DNA of 64,000 nt from Styela clava (Eukaryota; Chordata; Ascidiacea; Stolidobranchia; Styelidae): NCBI RefSeq assembly GCF_964204865.1, contig NC_135263.1:8787426-8851425 (forward strand), read 5' to 3'. The position numbers and the translations under genes are program-made. The notes beneath the pieces are model-generated. The model had not been told where the DNA came from and did no database searches. It worked only from the letters and a program-made list of their open reading frames with translations. Of this stretch, positions 1 through 12,389 are shown piece by piece (within the stretch, counting starts at the first letter, position 1; every line of letters starts with the position of its first letter).

Positions 1-3000
1 ACGTTACATTTGTAAGGACGTTCCAATGTATGAATCCGAATATGACGAGCCAAATCACTTGGCTTCTTGAAAACCTGATAAAAAAACATAAAAAGCAAAC
101 CAAATTATACTAGAGCAGTGTATGAATGATGTTCCAATTTGGCTTTTTCTAGCAAAATCAAATTCTGTACGAGATCGTTACATCTACCAATTTTGGCAAG
201 TGTAGAATAAACATAGAAGAAAAAAAGTAAATGAAAACTGAAATACAAGTCTCTGCAATAAAATTCATTTTGTTTTACTCTATAACCTAATCAAAACATT
301 TAGAGCTATTATTGCCACAAATGTAGCATTTTTGTGTGCAATAAAATTAGGTCCAAGGCTATCTTAAACAAAAACAAAAGACATTGAAATGGATCAACAA
401 TTAGGAAAGCGACATCATCATCTGCTGTTAACAATCCTGACCAAAGAATATGTATATATACAAGTAGGTCTTTCAATGCTCCAGCAAATGAACATGATTG
501 GATAGGATCTTAAAATCTGTGGTTATACAAGCCAAAAGAGCAATTTTCCCTTAGAGATTTCAAATAGTCACTACTTCACGCAGTAAATAAAAATAGCAAG
601 GCTGGCCAATAGTCCCTGCGATGAGAATTTTGTAAAATATTATTAGGCTTGATTTCAGACTTACTTTCAGATTACAGATGTATTAATATAATATGACTAC
701 AATAAAATACTGCGATGCTATTAATGATTTAATAATATGAATTTAAAATTGAAAGTTACCTTATTGCAAACCAGGCATTCATGATATCTAACATTATCAA
801 TACGACGAATTCTCCATAATACATCAGTGTTTTTCACAGGTAGTGTCAAAGAAGGTCGAAAAGTGGAAACTGAAATAGGAAAAGCAAACCAAAGAATCAT
901 TCAAAAACTACTAAAATTAATTCCAAGACCCAAATTTCGATCCACCATCAATTTAGTGAACAAAAACAAAAAGTACCAAATGCAAAATAATTAGTACAAA
1001 TTTCACAAACATTTCATGTATAAATTAAAATGAAACCATGTACAATGTATTGAAATAACCATTCTCACTAATTCGGTTTATTTATTAACCAGAGCAGAAC
1101 TGTAGGTGAGATATTCTGATTCAAAATTTCATGCCCACCACCCACCTAGGATGTTACAAATTGGGTAGACATTCCCGAAACAGAAAGATTCCATTCCTTT
1201 CCAATTGCAATGAAATCATTAAAGTAAACATAACATAATCCTGTTCATACCATCTACACTAGCTATTGATGGTCGAATTGTCGTCATCAGTGTCGCATTT
1301 CTTTGAAAAAAGTTTGCTTGTTGTCCAATCTGTACATTCGAAGAGACTGATACGATTACTCGCTCCGTTGGTATTGATTGAGGTAACATTTCATTTTGCT
1401 CAGGTATTGGTGGTAGTAAAGATATTTGATCTGGAATAAGGGGGGAAAAACTTTATGTTTAATATAAATAGAAACAAATAGAAGTTTGCATACAAGTCTT
1501 AAATAAGTTGAAAAATTAAATACCAATTGAATAAACGTGCTATTACAATTTGCCACCATTTTGAAACAATTATCGTATTTTTTCAAGCGTTTTAGATATG
1601 GTGTCTCAGGTTGAATTTTGAGTTTAAAACATATACGATGGACAATATGTACAATGTGTTTGATTAAAGGATATTAGGAAATATTTAACAGATTTCAATA
1701 CTCCTTATAATACTTTAGATTACCAAAACCAAGTTTATCACACAATTAATAAGTATCTTACATCAATTAAGCAATGAGTATTTCTCTGACAGCAATTCGC
1801 CGGATGAGATCAGAAGGGTCCTAAGTCACATTTTTGGAAAATTCACGTTTTTCAATATTTGGGGTTTTGAGCCATGCTCTACAAGGTGGTGGTCTTGAGA
1901 TCCTCAATTTCTCAATAATACAAATTTTAGCTGGACTTAGGACTATAATATTTTGTAGAAGTTAAGAACAGAATTGGCCTAAGTCCAGCTTAAATTTTTA
2001 TTATTGAGAAATTCAGGATTTCAAGACCACCACCTTGTAGAGCATGGCTCAAAACCCCAAAATATTGTAAAAGGATAGTCCTAAGTTCCAGTATGATGGG
2101 CATGAACATCAGAAATGAAATGTCCGAAACTTACATCCCTGAGAATATGTTCAGTGCAACTTAGGCCTAAGTCATCTTGTTTTACCTTGCAGCCTATACA
2201 AAAAATTTCAGAAGTTGCTGAGAACAGAATGGGCCAAAGTCCTTTATGGGGGTAAAAAAGCAGGAAGGAAATGAAGCTGAAGTGCCAAAAAATATTGATT
2301 ACAAAGATATTCTCACTCACATCAAAACAACCAGAGCTCAGTTCTTTACTAAAAGCGAATATCTAGATATTCAAAAATAAAAAAGTTCCAAATTACTTTT
2401 TGCGTTTTTCTCAAAACTCAAAATTGTGACTTAGGCCTGTTCTGTTCTCATCCGGTGAACTACAAATCTAATCCTTCTAGAGATACAGCATTCAAACCTA
2501 TTATTTATTACCTGTTGCATTTAAATTCAATCCCGGAGTTGATTCTGCATGTAATGGTTGAACAGGTTCAGATAGTATTGAAGTGTTTTGCTCAATCTTC
2601 AATATAATATTCAAGAACTTGTTCATCATAATCTTACAAGTTGGAGTTACCGACTTACCTAATTTTCTTACCGTAATTATAAATATTTTTATCATATTAA
2701 TAACATTTATATTTAATTTAAAATTCAATAGTCTTTATTATTAACGAAAAGTTAAATAAATATTCTTAAACGCAATTATTGTAAAATAAGCCTCTATTGG
2801 AGATATTTTCAAGATCTTTTAGGCAATGAGATACATATAATCCATGATAAGATGCACAAATAACACAAACTTGTTGATTCTGAGGTGCGTTCGTCTGCTC
2901 CACATTTATAAACTGATTTGTTGATAATTCAAGTTCTGTCGGATCAAGCTCGGAGAATGCATTACTAAAATATAAACAAAATTAATTTCAAATCCCATGC

Positions 3001-6000
3001 TCAACACCTCACCCAGTGTGTAATAAATTTGATAGACAATGCTGAACTGGAAAGATTGTGTAGAGCCTTGTTCAGAGTGTTCAGTATGTTGTATTACCGG
3101 TAAATGAAAATAATACACTACTAATCTGCTTTAACGTTTTTTAATGTTTATAAGCCTGTTATAACTTTTTTCCGAGTTTTGTGTCATAATACCTACAAAA
3201 ATGTAAGTAATTTAAAGTTGCCATTGAATAGATGCAATAAATTTAGGTTTAATAATGCTGCGAAAAAAGTAAAAATTATTACTATCGTGAATCGTTTCGT
3301 AATAACGCACACTTGTAAGATATTTCTCGGAATGAAAATTAAAGATACAAGCCTTTCTGTTCCCAAATTTGATTTTTCTAATGCTTGATGAACTATGTCA
3401 GCTTCTTGGTCTTCATTCAAATTCATGTTTCCGGTATCATAAGTTTTATCCTGCAAATGTAAATTGGTTGCAGATATACGACTCAGAGATTCGTATTTGT
3501 AAAAATAAAACATTTGACCCAAAGGAAAAACCATGGGCAAATCGAAAAAAATTTTTGTACAGAATATTTAGCATAATTGAGCCTGAACCCAATTCTTCAA
3601 TTTTTATTTAACCCGGTGTCATACACCAATGTTCACCTTGAAAACAGTATCGATAAATTTTTGCAGTTCGTCACTTTCCTCTGTATTTTCATCCTGTTTT
3701 TCCCCATTTCTTTCAACAGTAGAATCTTTATCTCTCTCTTTTAGTATTGACATCATACCAGTTTCAGCCTTATAAAAAAAATTAGAGTCTAATTGCAAAA
3801 TGCACTTTAGAACCAAAACAAATAGATTGTACGTTGCCCATTTGCTGTGGTAGTCTAGCGTCAAAACTTGTGCGAACCCCTTGAATCCCTTCACTGTATT
3901 CATCATATTGAAGGAGCCTTGACTGATAATGGTAAATGACCTCTTCATATTATAAAACAAATGTCCTTTTTCATGATATTACTACCCAATCACACCCTCA
4001 TAATTGATGACACATTTAGGGCCTTATTCTAAGATAATTTTTCCTTTCTTAATAACAATAATTGGTGCTCCAGCAGTATGTGTACCAGGTGTGGGTTAGG
4101 CCATAACTTTATTCCAATTTTCCTTAATTTAGTTCTATCATGAGTTCAGGGACTGTCTGTGTTAGCCAAGTGAATATACCCCCCCCCCCCCCCCGACCAT
4201 AGGTTTCAGTCCCTTTACACAACTTGATGTACTAGGCAAACAAAATTGGGTGCTCCCGAAGTATGCGAACCAAGATGGCGGACATCGGAACATAACATAG
4301 GTAACAGGTTAGGGGATAATTTTTTTTCAATTTTCCTTATTCTAGTCCTATTATCAGTTCGAAGACTAGCCAAGAGCCTCCCGTAGTATTTATACCTGAA
4401 ATTATGGCCTAACCCTAACCTAGTACACATATTACATTCCGATGTCCGCCATCTTGGTTCGTATACTTCGGGAGCCCCCAAAATTGGTTACCTCCATATT
4501 GGTACACATACTTCTGGAGCGCCCAATAATTATCTTGCAATTCATAACAAACCTACCATAGTTTGATCAGTGTGATATTTTGTAATATGAGCATTTAAAC
4601 TTCCTAGTCTTCTGAAGACACAAGGACATAAATAACAATTAAACGTTTCAACATTGGTTGAATCGAACGGATGAACTCTTGCAATGTGAATCTTGAGATT
4701 TCCACGCTGTCTGTAAGTCTAGAATAAGAAAAGATGAAAATTAAAAAGAGAAAGAACAAAAATGAGAGTTATTTTCTGAATTCCTATGTTCAGAAATCAA
4801 TGCTTTATTTTTCATCATACTGAAAATACAGAATAAATTGAAATAAACTGAAAAATCTCATCTCAGGTTGAAGGAAAACACGGAAAACTAATGCTGGTTA
4901 GCGAGCAGCGCATGTTCTTTTTCCAAGTGATTAAGCAAAAGTACAACGCTTAGAAGGTTAATCAAATATCGATAGGATTTTGCCATGAAAATGAAAAAAA
5001 CAGTTTTCTTTCTCATAGAGTTACTCATAGTAGGTTGAATTTGACATGAACATTAAAGTTTAAAAACGAATTAGAACTAGATAAAATTGACATATTATCA
5101 TAAATAAAAGCAGAAATTTCATTATAGAGAGTTAGATTAGAAAAGCACAAATTCAATTTTTTTTCGAATAACATGATTTCATCAACCATACAATGGCATC
5201 CATTTAGCAGTCAAAACACCCAGATCAATTGAAACAGGAAATGTTTTACGATTAATTACAAATATCCTGTACAATTACAATTTACCTGTGGACAATGAGG
5301 ACATGTGTGTGGTTTTTCACCACTGTGCATTGACATATGGGTTTGCATTGATTCTTTTTGATTAAATGCTTTATCACAGTTAGGGCATCGATATGGTTTC
5401 TCCCCTGAAAATAAGAAAGAGCTTTTCAGCACACAAGGGAATTAAAATAAAACTTTCCAAACCTTTAATATATATATTACTATTCAAAAAGAAAAAGGAC
5501 ATACTAAAAGTAATATTTCACAATTTGGCAAATAACAGAAAGAACTCTAATGAGCGTTATATCATACCTGTATGTATTCTTATGTGCCTTTTCAATTGAC
5601 TTTTTCTTTGAAATACTTTTTTACAGAAGGTACATGTTCGTCCTACTGCACTTGGGTCTATATCTACAGTTGAACTACAATTCAAAAATAAAACTGGTTA
5701 CATTTTGCAGAAGCTCCAAGAGTAATCAATGCAGAATCGAAAAGATTACAATCTTTAGAAAAATGTTGACTCCTCACATAACAGTTCAATGCCTTGTTTG
5801 TAGTGAACAATGTGAAAATGATATATAAAATAAAAACACCACGATACATGATAAAAATATGACTTAAAACGTCATGGAATATTTATTACTGCTTAGTGGA
5901 AAATAATAGAAGCTGGTGCTGATGCGCATACAGGTAGTGCTCAATTGCCTACACTAAAACCAGTACCAGTTGCAACATACCGTAATAGACTGAGACTGAT

Positions 6001-9000
6001 ATGTCTTATGTATGGACAAAATCCAAATATAAGCAATATATTGATGGTGGCACGCCTAAGTGTGACGTAAAAAGTTACATTTTAAGAACAATATTTAAAG
6101 TATTACAAAAGCAAAAGTGAAAAACAGTGGGCCTTATGCCAAAACTAAATTTAATCACAATCTCAACAAATTCCTTGAGCTATTTTTTAGCTAAAACATC
6201 AACTAAAGTAGATTATTTGAATACAGCTGCATACCTTTGTTCTTGAGAAATATTAACAAAATCGCTCATTTGATTTAGCCCATCAACTGAAAAAAAGGTA
6301 TTTCCAAATTAAGAAAAATACTGAACGATGATTATCTTATATATGGTAATCTTCAATACTGCAAATATTGTATCTGATCAAATCATCAAAAATACAATAA
6401 TTTTCTTTCCTGTTCAAAGGGATTGATATTTGTAATGCAGAAAAGCTATTTTGGCTGGTTTTCAACTCTTATCATAAATTTCACAAGCCAGTTTAATAAG
6501 GTAAAAATGGCATTTTAATCAGATTTTTTACAATAAGAAATATTCTTAATTATTCCAAAAATAATTAAATCACCAATTTCAAACATAATTGAATATTTCA
6601 TTTATATCGGACTTCCCCGCCCTGATACTCAATCATTGTGTGGGTTACAAAAGTACCAACAAACAATCAGATTAACAAGATGATAGTGTACCATTCTGCG
6701 ATAATGAATCGTTCAGAACTTTGCCTTTATCTTGCAGATGACGAACCAGATCATCGTTATGTTCACTAATATGACATGTTAATGCTTCATTGGATGCAAA
6801 TTCATCTCCACATTCTTTGCAAATGTAATTCTGAATACAAATTTTTTTCCTTAAAAATGGAGTTTTTATTGGTATATGGCATATAATTGGATTTCAAATT
6901 TTCGGTTATTACTTATCGATCTTTAGATCGGTAAGTATGTTGATAGGTATTTGTCTGTCTGTCTGTTAGATGCACGAGATATCTCACGAAGGCGAGGTTG
7001 AATCTGCTCCAAATTTTGCATGTGCATTTATCATATGAAGCCTATTGATTTTGGATGAATTATGTCGTATAATTTGCGAGTTATTAATTAATTAGTGATG
7101 GGACACGCGGTGTCACTATAGAGTCATGAATCGAAACCGCAGTTTTGATCGATAAGTCTTCGGTCTCCGACCGATATTCTCGTTTTATATTTAGATCATA
7201 TGAAAACATGGGAATATAGGCTCTGAATAGTAAATTTGATATACGTTAGGCCATGTAATAATATGCTGATTCAAAGAACCACTTTGAAACATGTACGGGT
7301 ACATTCGAGATCAATGTCAAGCTGAACCCTCACAGCCCCTGATGGGGCACAGAGCGGTTCTTTTTAGGCCACAAGTCTTCACTGGGTCCATTCTCAACAA
7401 CTATATTAATTTTTAGGTACATTGACTTTGCTTTGTCCAATTCTCCGACTGTAATGCATTTATTTATTTGCTCAACTTTTTTTTTATTATCAAAAACTGA
7501 TGAAAACGTGTTAAAAAAGATCATGAAAAATCAGGGGCCACAAGTGTTGAGATTTTTTGAAAGGGGGCTAGGGAGCATGAATGTGCGAGATATATATATC
7601 TAGATATATAGCGGCATATGGGATACTAATACACATAAAACTTGAAAAAAATAGAATGTAAAATATAGGTTTAACACAGTTTCCGTTAAGCTAATGACCA
7701 GCAAATAATATTTCAATTTTACCTCATCTTCTGCATGAACTAAAATGTGCATTTTCAATCCTGCCATTCTGCCGAATGCTTTTTTACATTCAGGACATTC
7801 GTATTTTCCATTTGCTGTTTCACTTTTATGTATAGATTTATGTAATTGTAGATTGTGTTCTTTGTTGTAAGATTCCCCACAGTCTTGACAACGATGAGGC
7901 TGGAAAGTTGTAAATCAGGAAATTAAAAATAGTATCGAATACAATGTGAATATGTAACTAGTTGTAAAGACATCGCTGCGGGACATGAAACAGCCAATAA
8001 TTCGATGAGATGCTATTATGCTTTGCACAAACTTTTAAACTTTTCGATCTGGCTCATACCCAAAACGAATGCACTGCACTGAAAATTGTTTCATCATGCA
8101 CTTGGACACTGAACTTTTATATATAAGTTGAGAAATCAAAATTATTATTTTACAAACTTATTCAACCTCATTAAATAGTTTTTTTTTTACATCACCATTT
8201 ACACAAACAAAACAATCCAATCTATCCATATCTATGGAATTGCCATGAATAGAATACCCTTCATGTAATTCATAAAATAAAACATACCTTTTCCTTTTCA
8301 TGAACTTTCATATGTTTCTTGTATTGGTATGAACTTGATATATCTAATTGACATATGTGACATTTTGGAGGAAAATTCGTCGAACCAGGTGCAGGAAGAG
8401 TCCTAAATAGTAAAACTCAAGTCAGAATAAAAATTCCAAGGTTGCAAAATTATTTATAAGTTCAGCGAACTAAACAATTCCATATATATTTATTTCGATT
8501 CAAATGTGTTTATTCATTGTCCAATGAATCAAATCAAACAACTTGGATTACTAGGATCATGTCTTAACTAGTCAGAATGAGATACACCTTCCCCTCAGTA
8601 AACATCAAAATATTCTGAATAACATATTCTATAATGGCACTGGCTTCCAGAGTGACAGATGAATTTATCTGACCTAATCATCTGAGCTGCTTTTTTCTTT
8701 TTTGCACCTAGTGGTCTCCCCTTCTTTCTTGGGATTCTAGGTTCAGACTTTTTTCTTTGAGTTGTGTTTTTGGGTTTTTCAATATCCCTGAAAATAAATA
8801 CAAACTCTAAAAATAGTAGTAAGTATATAAGCCAAAATCAGCCAAGATTATAACACAACTACAGACCAAAACTACTTCAGTAGCAATGAAAAAAACATGC
8901 TTATATTTTATATCAAGCATATATATAACCATGCTATTCTCAAATATGATACATACTTATGCAACTTTTTATGTTCTTTAAGTTGTTCCAGAGTTTCTGC

Positions 9001-10629
9001 TTTGAATTGGCATTTTGAGCAAGCTTTCGAACCACAAGTTTCTGTCTCTTGGAGAACAGTACGTTTGAAAAATGAAGGGATAATATCAGAAATATCGAGC
9101 TGACCCATCGGTAATCTTTCAGATTCCTTATTCATGCTTTCGTGGAAATGTATCATGCTAGCTGCAGTGGAAAATGGAGGCATTTTTGGTAAAGTGGGTG
9201 GTAGGATTCTTTCAAGTACACTAGTGCTATCTTCAATTTGTTTTTGAGTTTGTGTCATAGATGTGAGTGTTGGATCAGATTCAGATGATTGCGCAACAAC
9301 AGGAATTTGTAACTGCATGATTTCTTCACTCGATAATTGAGCTTGCTGGTTGGGCTCCAGACTAAACAAAAACAAATGTATTATTTATTCAAAATATAGA
9401 TAGTATACTTAAGATAACTAAGTGTACTAAAAACTGTAATATTCTAAATTGTGAGTACAATTGCCTGTCTTAGCTTTCATAAAAAACTAATTTTGCCGTT
9501 GATGAAGAACAGAAAAAGTAATTGTGTATGACCAGAACCATCTTTTTAATAAATAATCAGTTTGAAAATACTTTTTCCCAAAAATTATTCCAGCAAGACA
9601 AGGTAGGTGTATAAACCACGAGAACTTTAAGAGTAGCCTACTTGCATATACTCCTCTATATTTTTCAACAACAGCATATTAAAACTGTCATTTTCAAGCA
9701 TTTGTGTAATCAGATTCTCAATATTACCCCACTGCATCGTGTGTAATTTGATTCTGCAATATAAGTTGTCTGTCTGCCCCAACAGTAAAATTTGGCAAAA
9801 TAAGATATTGCTGTCCATCGCTCTCTATGACAGACAGTTGGCCCTCTGGAATGGAAAAAGCTGTAGCAGGTGTGAGTTGAGAGAAAGATAAGGTGTTTGC
9901 AGGATTCGATCCCTGTGTTGAATAAACAAAGAAGCATTTTGGTTTCAAATGTTGCAGGGCAGGACGTAAAAATTTAAACCATTTAAAATCAAATGTTTCT
10001 GGAATGTTTCAAGCATATGGGATCACAAGTAGTCCATCTATAAGGTGGACCCAGAACCCTTGTGAGGTTAATTAATTAATAATTTACCCTTTTAAAGTTT
10101 CAGGATAGATGACTAAATCCATAAAGTATCAGAGTTAGGAACAAACAAAGCATTGATTGGATTCAATGACCACTATTCAACTTATTTTGCGCATACAAAA
10201 TATGATACTCCCGTAGTATGGGTACCAGGCTAGGGTTAGGCCATAAATTTATTCCAATTTTCCAAAATTCCGAGTTCGGGGACTGTCTGTTTTAGCCAAG
10301 TGAATATATACCCCCTGTCATAGGTTTCAGTCCCTTTACACAACCTGATGTAAAGTAGGCGAACAAAATTTACCTTCATATTGGTACACATACTTCTGGA
10401 GCACCCAAAATACACATAATACATAAGATGACACATAAAAACAATGAGTTTTAGTAGATCAATTTGACACTATCACAATTATTGATAAAATATGAAGAAG
10501 TTAGCTAAAGATGAACGAATAACAAAACCTGAAAAAAAAATATGAACTTACAGTATCGACATTATTAACAGGAGTTAGAAACAATGATCCAGCCAGGGCA
10601 CCTGTAGTTGCTTGATGAGAATTCTCCAT
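1..10629 (-). CDS. C2H2 zinc-finger protein resembling ZNF236 (3' end outside window)
   Basis: A probable nuclear DNA-binding regulator. Exons read on the minus strand: 10629-10552, 9912-9728, 9361-8957, 8787-8674, 8402-8288, 7899-7723, 6830-6692, 6286-6235, 5674-5568, 5404-5286, 4718-4557, 3768-3637, 3450-3349, about 2948-2835, 2596-2512, 1430-1251, 869-760, 74-1. The first thirteen join in phase with GT..AG introns to 629 codons starting MENSHQ. Fingers seen in order include [64 protein letters not shown] and CLVCNKVF, with TGEKPY-type linkers between some. A basic AT-hook-like stretch ([12 protein letters not shown]) precedes the second finger. The finger with [13 protein letters not shown] and the one with RRLGSLNAH recall vertebrate ZNF236; that orthology is an inference from memory. 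The joints between 3450 and 2512 are uncertain: the obvious acceptor at 2964 is out of phase, whereas an AG at 2949 is in phase. Without a donor the 2.9 kb exon would end at an in-frame stop. Confidence 0.8.
1800..2455. mobile_element. Fold-back DNA element with nested inverted repeats
   Basis: The ends are inverted copies of CCGGATGAGA followed by a related stretch containing CCTAAGTCACA, about 37 bp in all. Inside, 1853-1943 and 1976-2067 are near-perfect inverted arms of about 90 bp round a spacer of about 32 bp, so the unit would fold into a long hairpin. The motif CTTAGG/CCTAAG recurs across the element. No coding capacity was seen. It sits in an intron of the zinc-finger gene. I could not define a convincing target-site duplication, so the superfamily is open. 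Confidence 0.6.
4179..4194 (+). repeat. Homopolymer of 16 C
   Basis: A run of 16 cytosines follows GAATATA inside the outer miniature element. The sister copy near 10.3 kb has only five C at the same place, so the tract expanded in this copy. It is likely to vary between individuals and to be error-prone in assembly. Confidence 0.8.
4249..4478. mobile_element. Palindromic miniature element inserted in a related element
   Basis: About 50 bp at each end are near-perfect inverted repeats (left GGTGCTCCCGAAGTATGCG, right its complement), including the words AAGATGGCGGACATC. The flanks are an exact 8-bp duplication CAAAATTG (4241-4248 and 4479-4486). Its ends resemble those of its host element, so one transposase may have mobilised both. 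Confidence 0.8.
6905..7185 (+). repeat. Interspersed repeat with TCTGTCTGTCTGTTAGATGCAC core
   Basis: The first hundred bases (ATCGATCTTTAGATCGGTAA, then a GTCT run, then GATGCACGAGATATCTCACG) recur inverted at 61260-61365 with few differences. The copy here continues further, to about 7185, and ends near CGACCGATATTCTCG. No protein-coding capacity was seen. The repeat class is not known to me; a non-autonomous DNA element or a satellite-linked element is possible. Confidence 0.55.
10204..10405. mobile_element. Miniature element, the uninterrupted relative of 4064-4523
   Basis: Left end GATACTCCCGTAGTATGGG, right end CACATACTTCTGGAGCACC. The flanks CAAAATAT and CAAAATAC differ at one of eight bases. 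Its interior follows the outer element at 4 kb closely, including GGGACTGTCTGT and CCTTTACACAACCTGATG. It runs straight through the point where the 4-kb copy carries its insertion, so it shows the pre-insertion state. Confidence 0.75.
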
Positions 10630-10636
10630 ATTGAAG
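10552..10636 (-). promoter_or_regulatory. First coding exon of the zinc-finger gene, with acceptor 7 nt before the ATG
   Basis: On the minus strand a T-rich tract ending TTTTTTAG lies at 10637-10645 and only seven bases separate it from the ATG at 10629-10627. Either a 5' untranslated exon lies upstream, or a spliced leader is added here, as happens for many tunicate genes. The exon ends at a GTAAGT donor at 10551. No exon joining to it from upstream could be identified. Confidence 0.45.
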
Positions 10637-11584
10637 CTAAAAAATATAAAAAGTGCAATAGTCAGATCAGCATCACTGGCATCCATTTTTGGGTCTGCTC
10701 TGAAGGGAAATGAAACATGACGCACTTCAGGCACATTCCTATATAAATTGGCAATGATAACATATTTGCACCTGTCTCTAATGGCGTTTTACATTGTCCA
10801 ACTCGTCTATGTATGTCTGTATGTTGGTGAAATGCTTATTATTAGTTAGGTCTTTTATGTATGATTATGTGGAAGCCTCAATTTATCACTAAATTGGGTC
10901 ATAGCCTACCTTAACAAAGCCACAATTTAGGACTCAGTAGTCTATCATATTCTGTCTTTCAGAAAAGTGGATGAGACAAAACAGAGTGATTTGTGAAGGG
11001 TTTGTTAACATATGTCTGTATGTAGTATTTAAATGGATTGTTTATTTGAAAAACTTCATAATACACATAAATTAGAAATGCATTTATTCAACGACAGCCG
11101 CTAATACTGTACTGTACTGTAATATGGGTATGGCAGTCTTGCATTAGCTTACTGGGTTTAGGGCAGTAGGGAAATTCAGTAGACCCTGTCGAGCGACAAC
11201 CGCCCGCCGCTATCAAGCGCGAATGTCAGTCCGGCATGTATCAATGCGACTAAATAGTAAATACCGAAACGAGCGGAAGAATACATAGGTGTAATAGTAG
11301 CGGTATATAGGGCAGTATACATTTATCATTAAAACAAAAAGACAATCAACATAGATAGAACTTAAGGTAGGGTACCTCTCAATCTGCAGATCTGTCAAAT
11401 TAACAAAACGGTTGCTCTACTATCTGACTGTGCTCAATACTTCTGAACAAATCCACGTTTGATAGCAACGAATAGAGAACATCCTAATATGCTGATATGA
11501 TGATTCGATTATCTACATACATAAAGCGGAGCTGCCCGTATAATTTTATTAACGGCGTTAAAAGAGTCAATTTACAATTGTACA
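10637..11584. other. Upstream flank of the zinc-finger gene
   Basis: No gene is visible. 11180-11280 is locally richer in G+C and CpG (CCGCCCGCCGC, ACGAGCGG) than its surroundings and could hold the zinc-finger gene's promoter on the minus strand. That is a guess from composition and position only. Confidence 0.3.
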
Positions 11585-12110
11585 TTGATTACCTCAAAAC
11601 AGATACGAGCGAAATTTAGGTTCTCTGGCACCACCATATGGGTAGAGTATAACCGTAAATATATACTACTACGGATAACAACAGACAGTGAATCTACAAC
11701 TTCACTTGTTGGTCCATCAATCGATCAATCAATCCACATCTTAATCTTATCGAAGATATTAAAAGCATTGATAAAACGTCTCGATATATTTATTTATGAT
11801 AAGCTTTGTAATGAAAAAATTTTGCCACCAACTGAAAAAATAGAAAAATGGTCAAAAGAATTGAGCAGGAACTTAGATAATTGGTTGACATTGTATGAAA
11901 AAGTTTTTTATTGCTCTATTGTATCCAGACTTCGTTCATTTCATGTCAAATTTGCCTTGCGAGCAGTGCCCACTTATGACCTGCTATATAGAATAAGTAA
12001 AACACAAAGTCCAAAATGTACATTTTGTAATATGCATGTTGAAACTGTGTTACTTTTATTGGACACGTTTAGTGGACATAACGATCGTTTCAAAATTTTG
12101 TTGTTATTGT
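11585..12110 (+). pseudogene. Tail of a LINE reverse-transcriptase polyprotein
   Basis: An open frame from 11585 contains, at about 11880-12060, a stretch with LRSFHVKFALRAVP, then LLYRISK, then a CxxC pair (CTFCNMHVETVLLLL). This order (a framework like FHYKLLHRRIPTN...CTFC....ET..HLF) is typical of the region after the reverse-transcriptase domain in L1/Tx1-like non-LTR retrotransposons, recognised from general knowledge. No polymerase motif (YxDD) is present upstream, so it is 5'-truncated. The frame runs on to 12556 through sequence with no recognisable domain. Confidence 0.6.
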
Positions 12111-12389
12111 TATTTGTCTCCATCATTTTTATAAAATCGCTTTTATCCTCGAATACTGAACCAATTGCTTTGAAATTTTCAGTGGTTAAAGATAAAATTT
12201 TTCTCCAGAAGGCTATTACTTTTTTTCGCTATGACGTCATCAAAATTATTGCCATTGGGTGGCGCTACGTGTCCATATATTTGAGCATAGCTCTCTTGTT
12301 TTATCTCTGTGAATTTGTGCAGCAATTTTGGGAAATAGTTAACGCTTGGCCAACCGTTGAGTATGGATTAAACTTCAATTTGACACATA

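Larger units (their letters stand above)
4064..4523. mobile_element. Miniature inverted-repeat element, 8-bp target duplication, interrupted by a related element
   Basis: The left end GGTGCTCCAGCAGTATGTG and the right end CACATACTTCTGGAGCGCC are inverted repeats, flanked by an exact 8-bp duplication CAATAATT (4056-4063 and 4524-4531). An 8-bp duplication fits hAT-type transposition. A second element occupies 4249-4478. An uninterrupted relative lies at 10204-10405. It is in a zinc-finger gene intron and shows no open frame of note. Confidence 0.8.

Noticed and set aside
2990-3080. Extra zinc-finger gene exon
   Set aside because: The segment resembles intronic sequence near 51150-51200 (shared TCACCCA..GTGTAATAAAT), so it is more likely a repeat.
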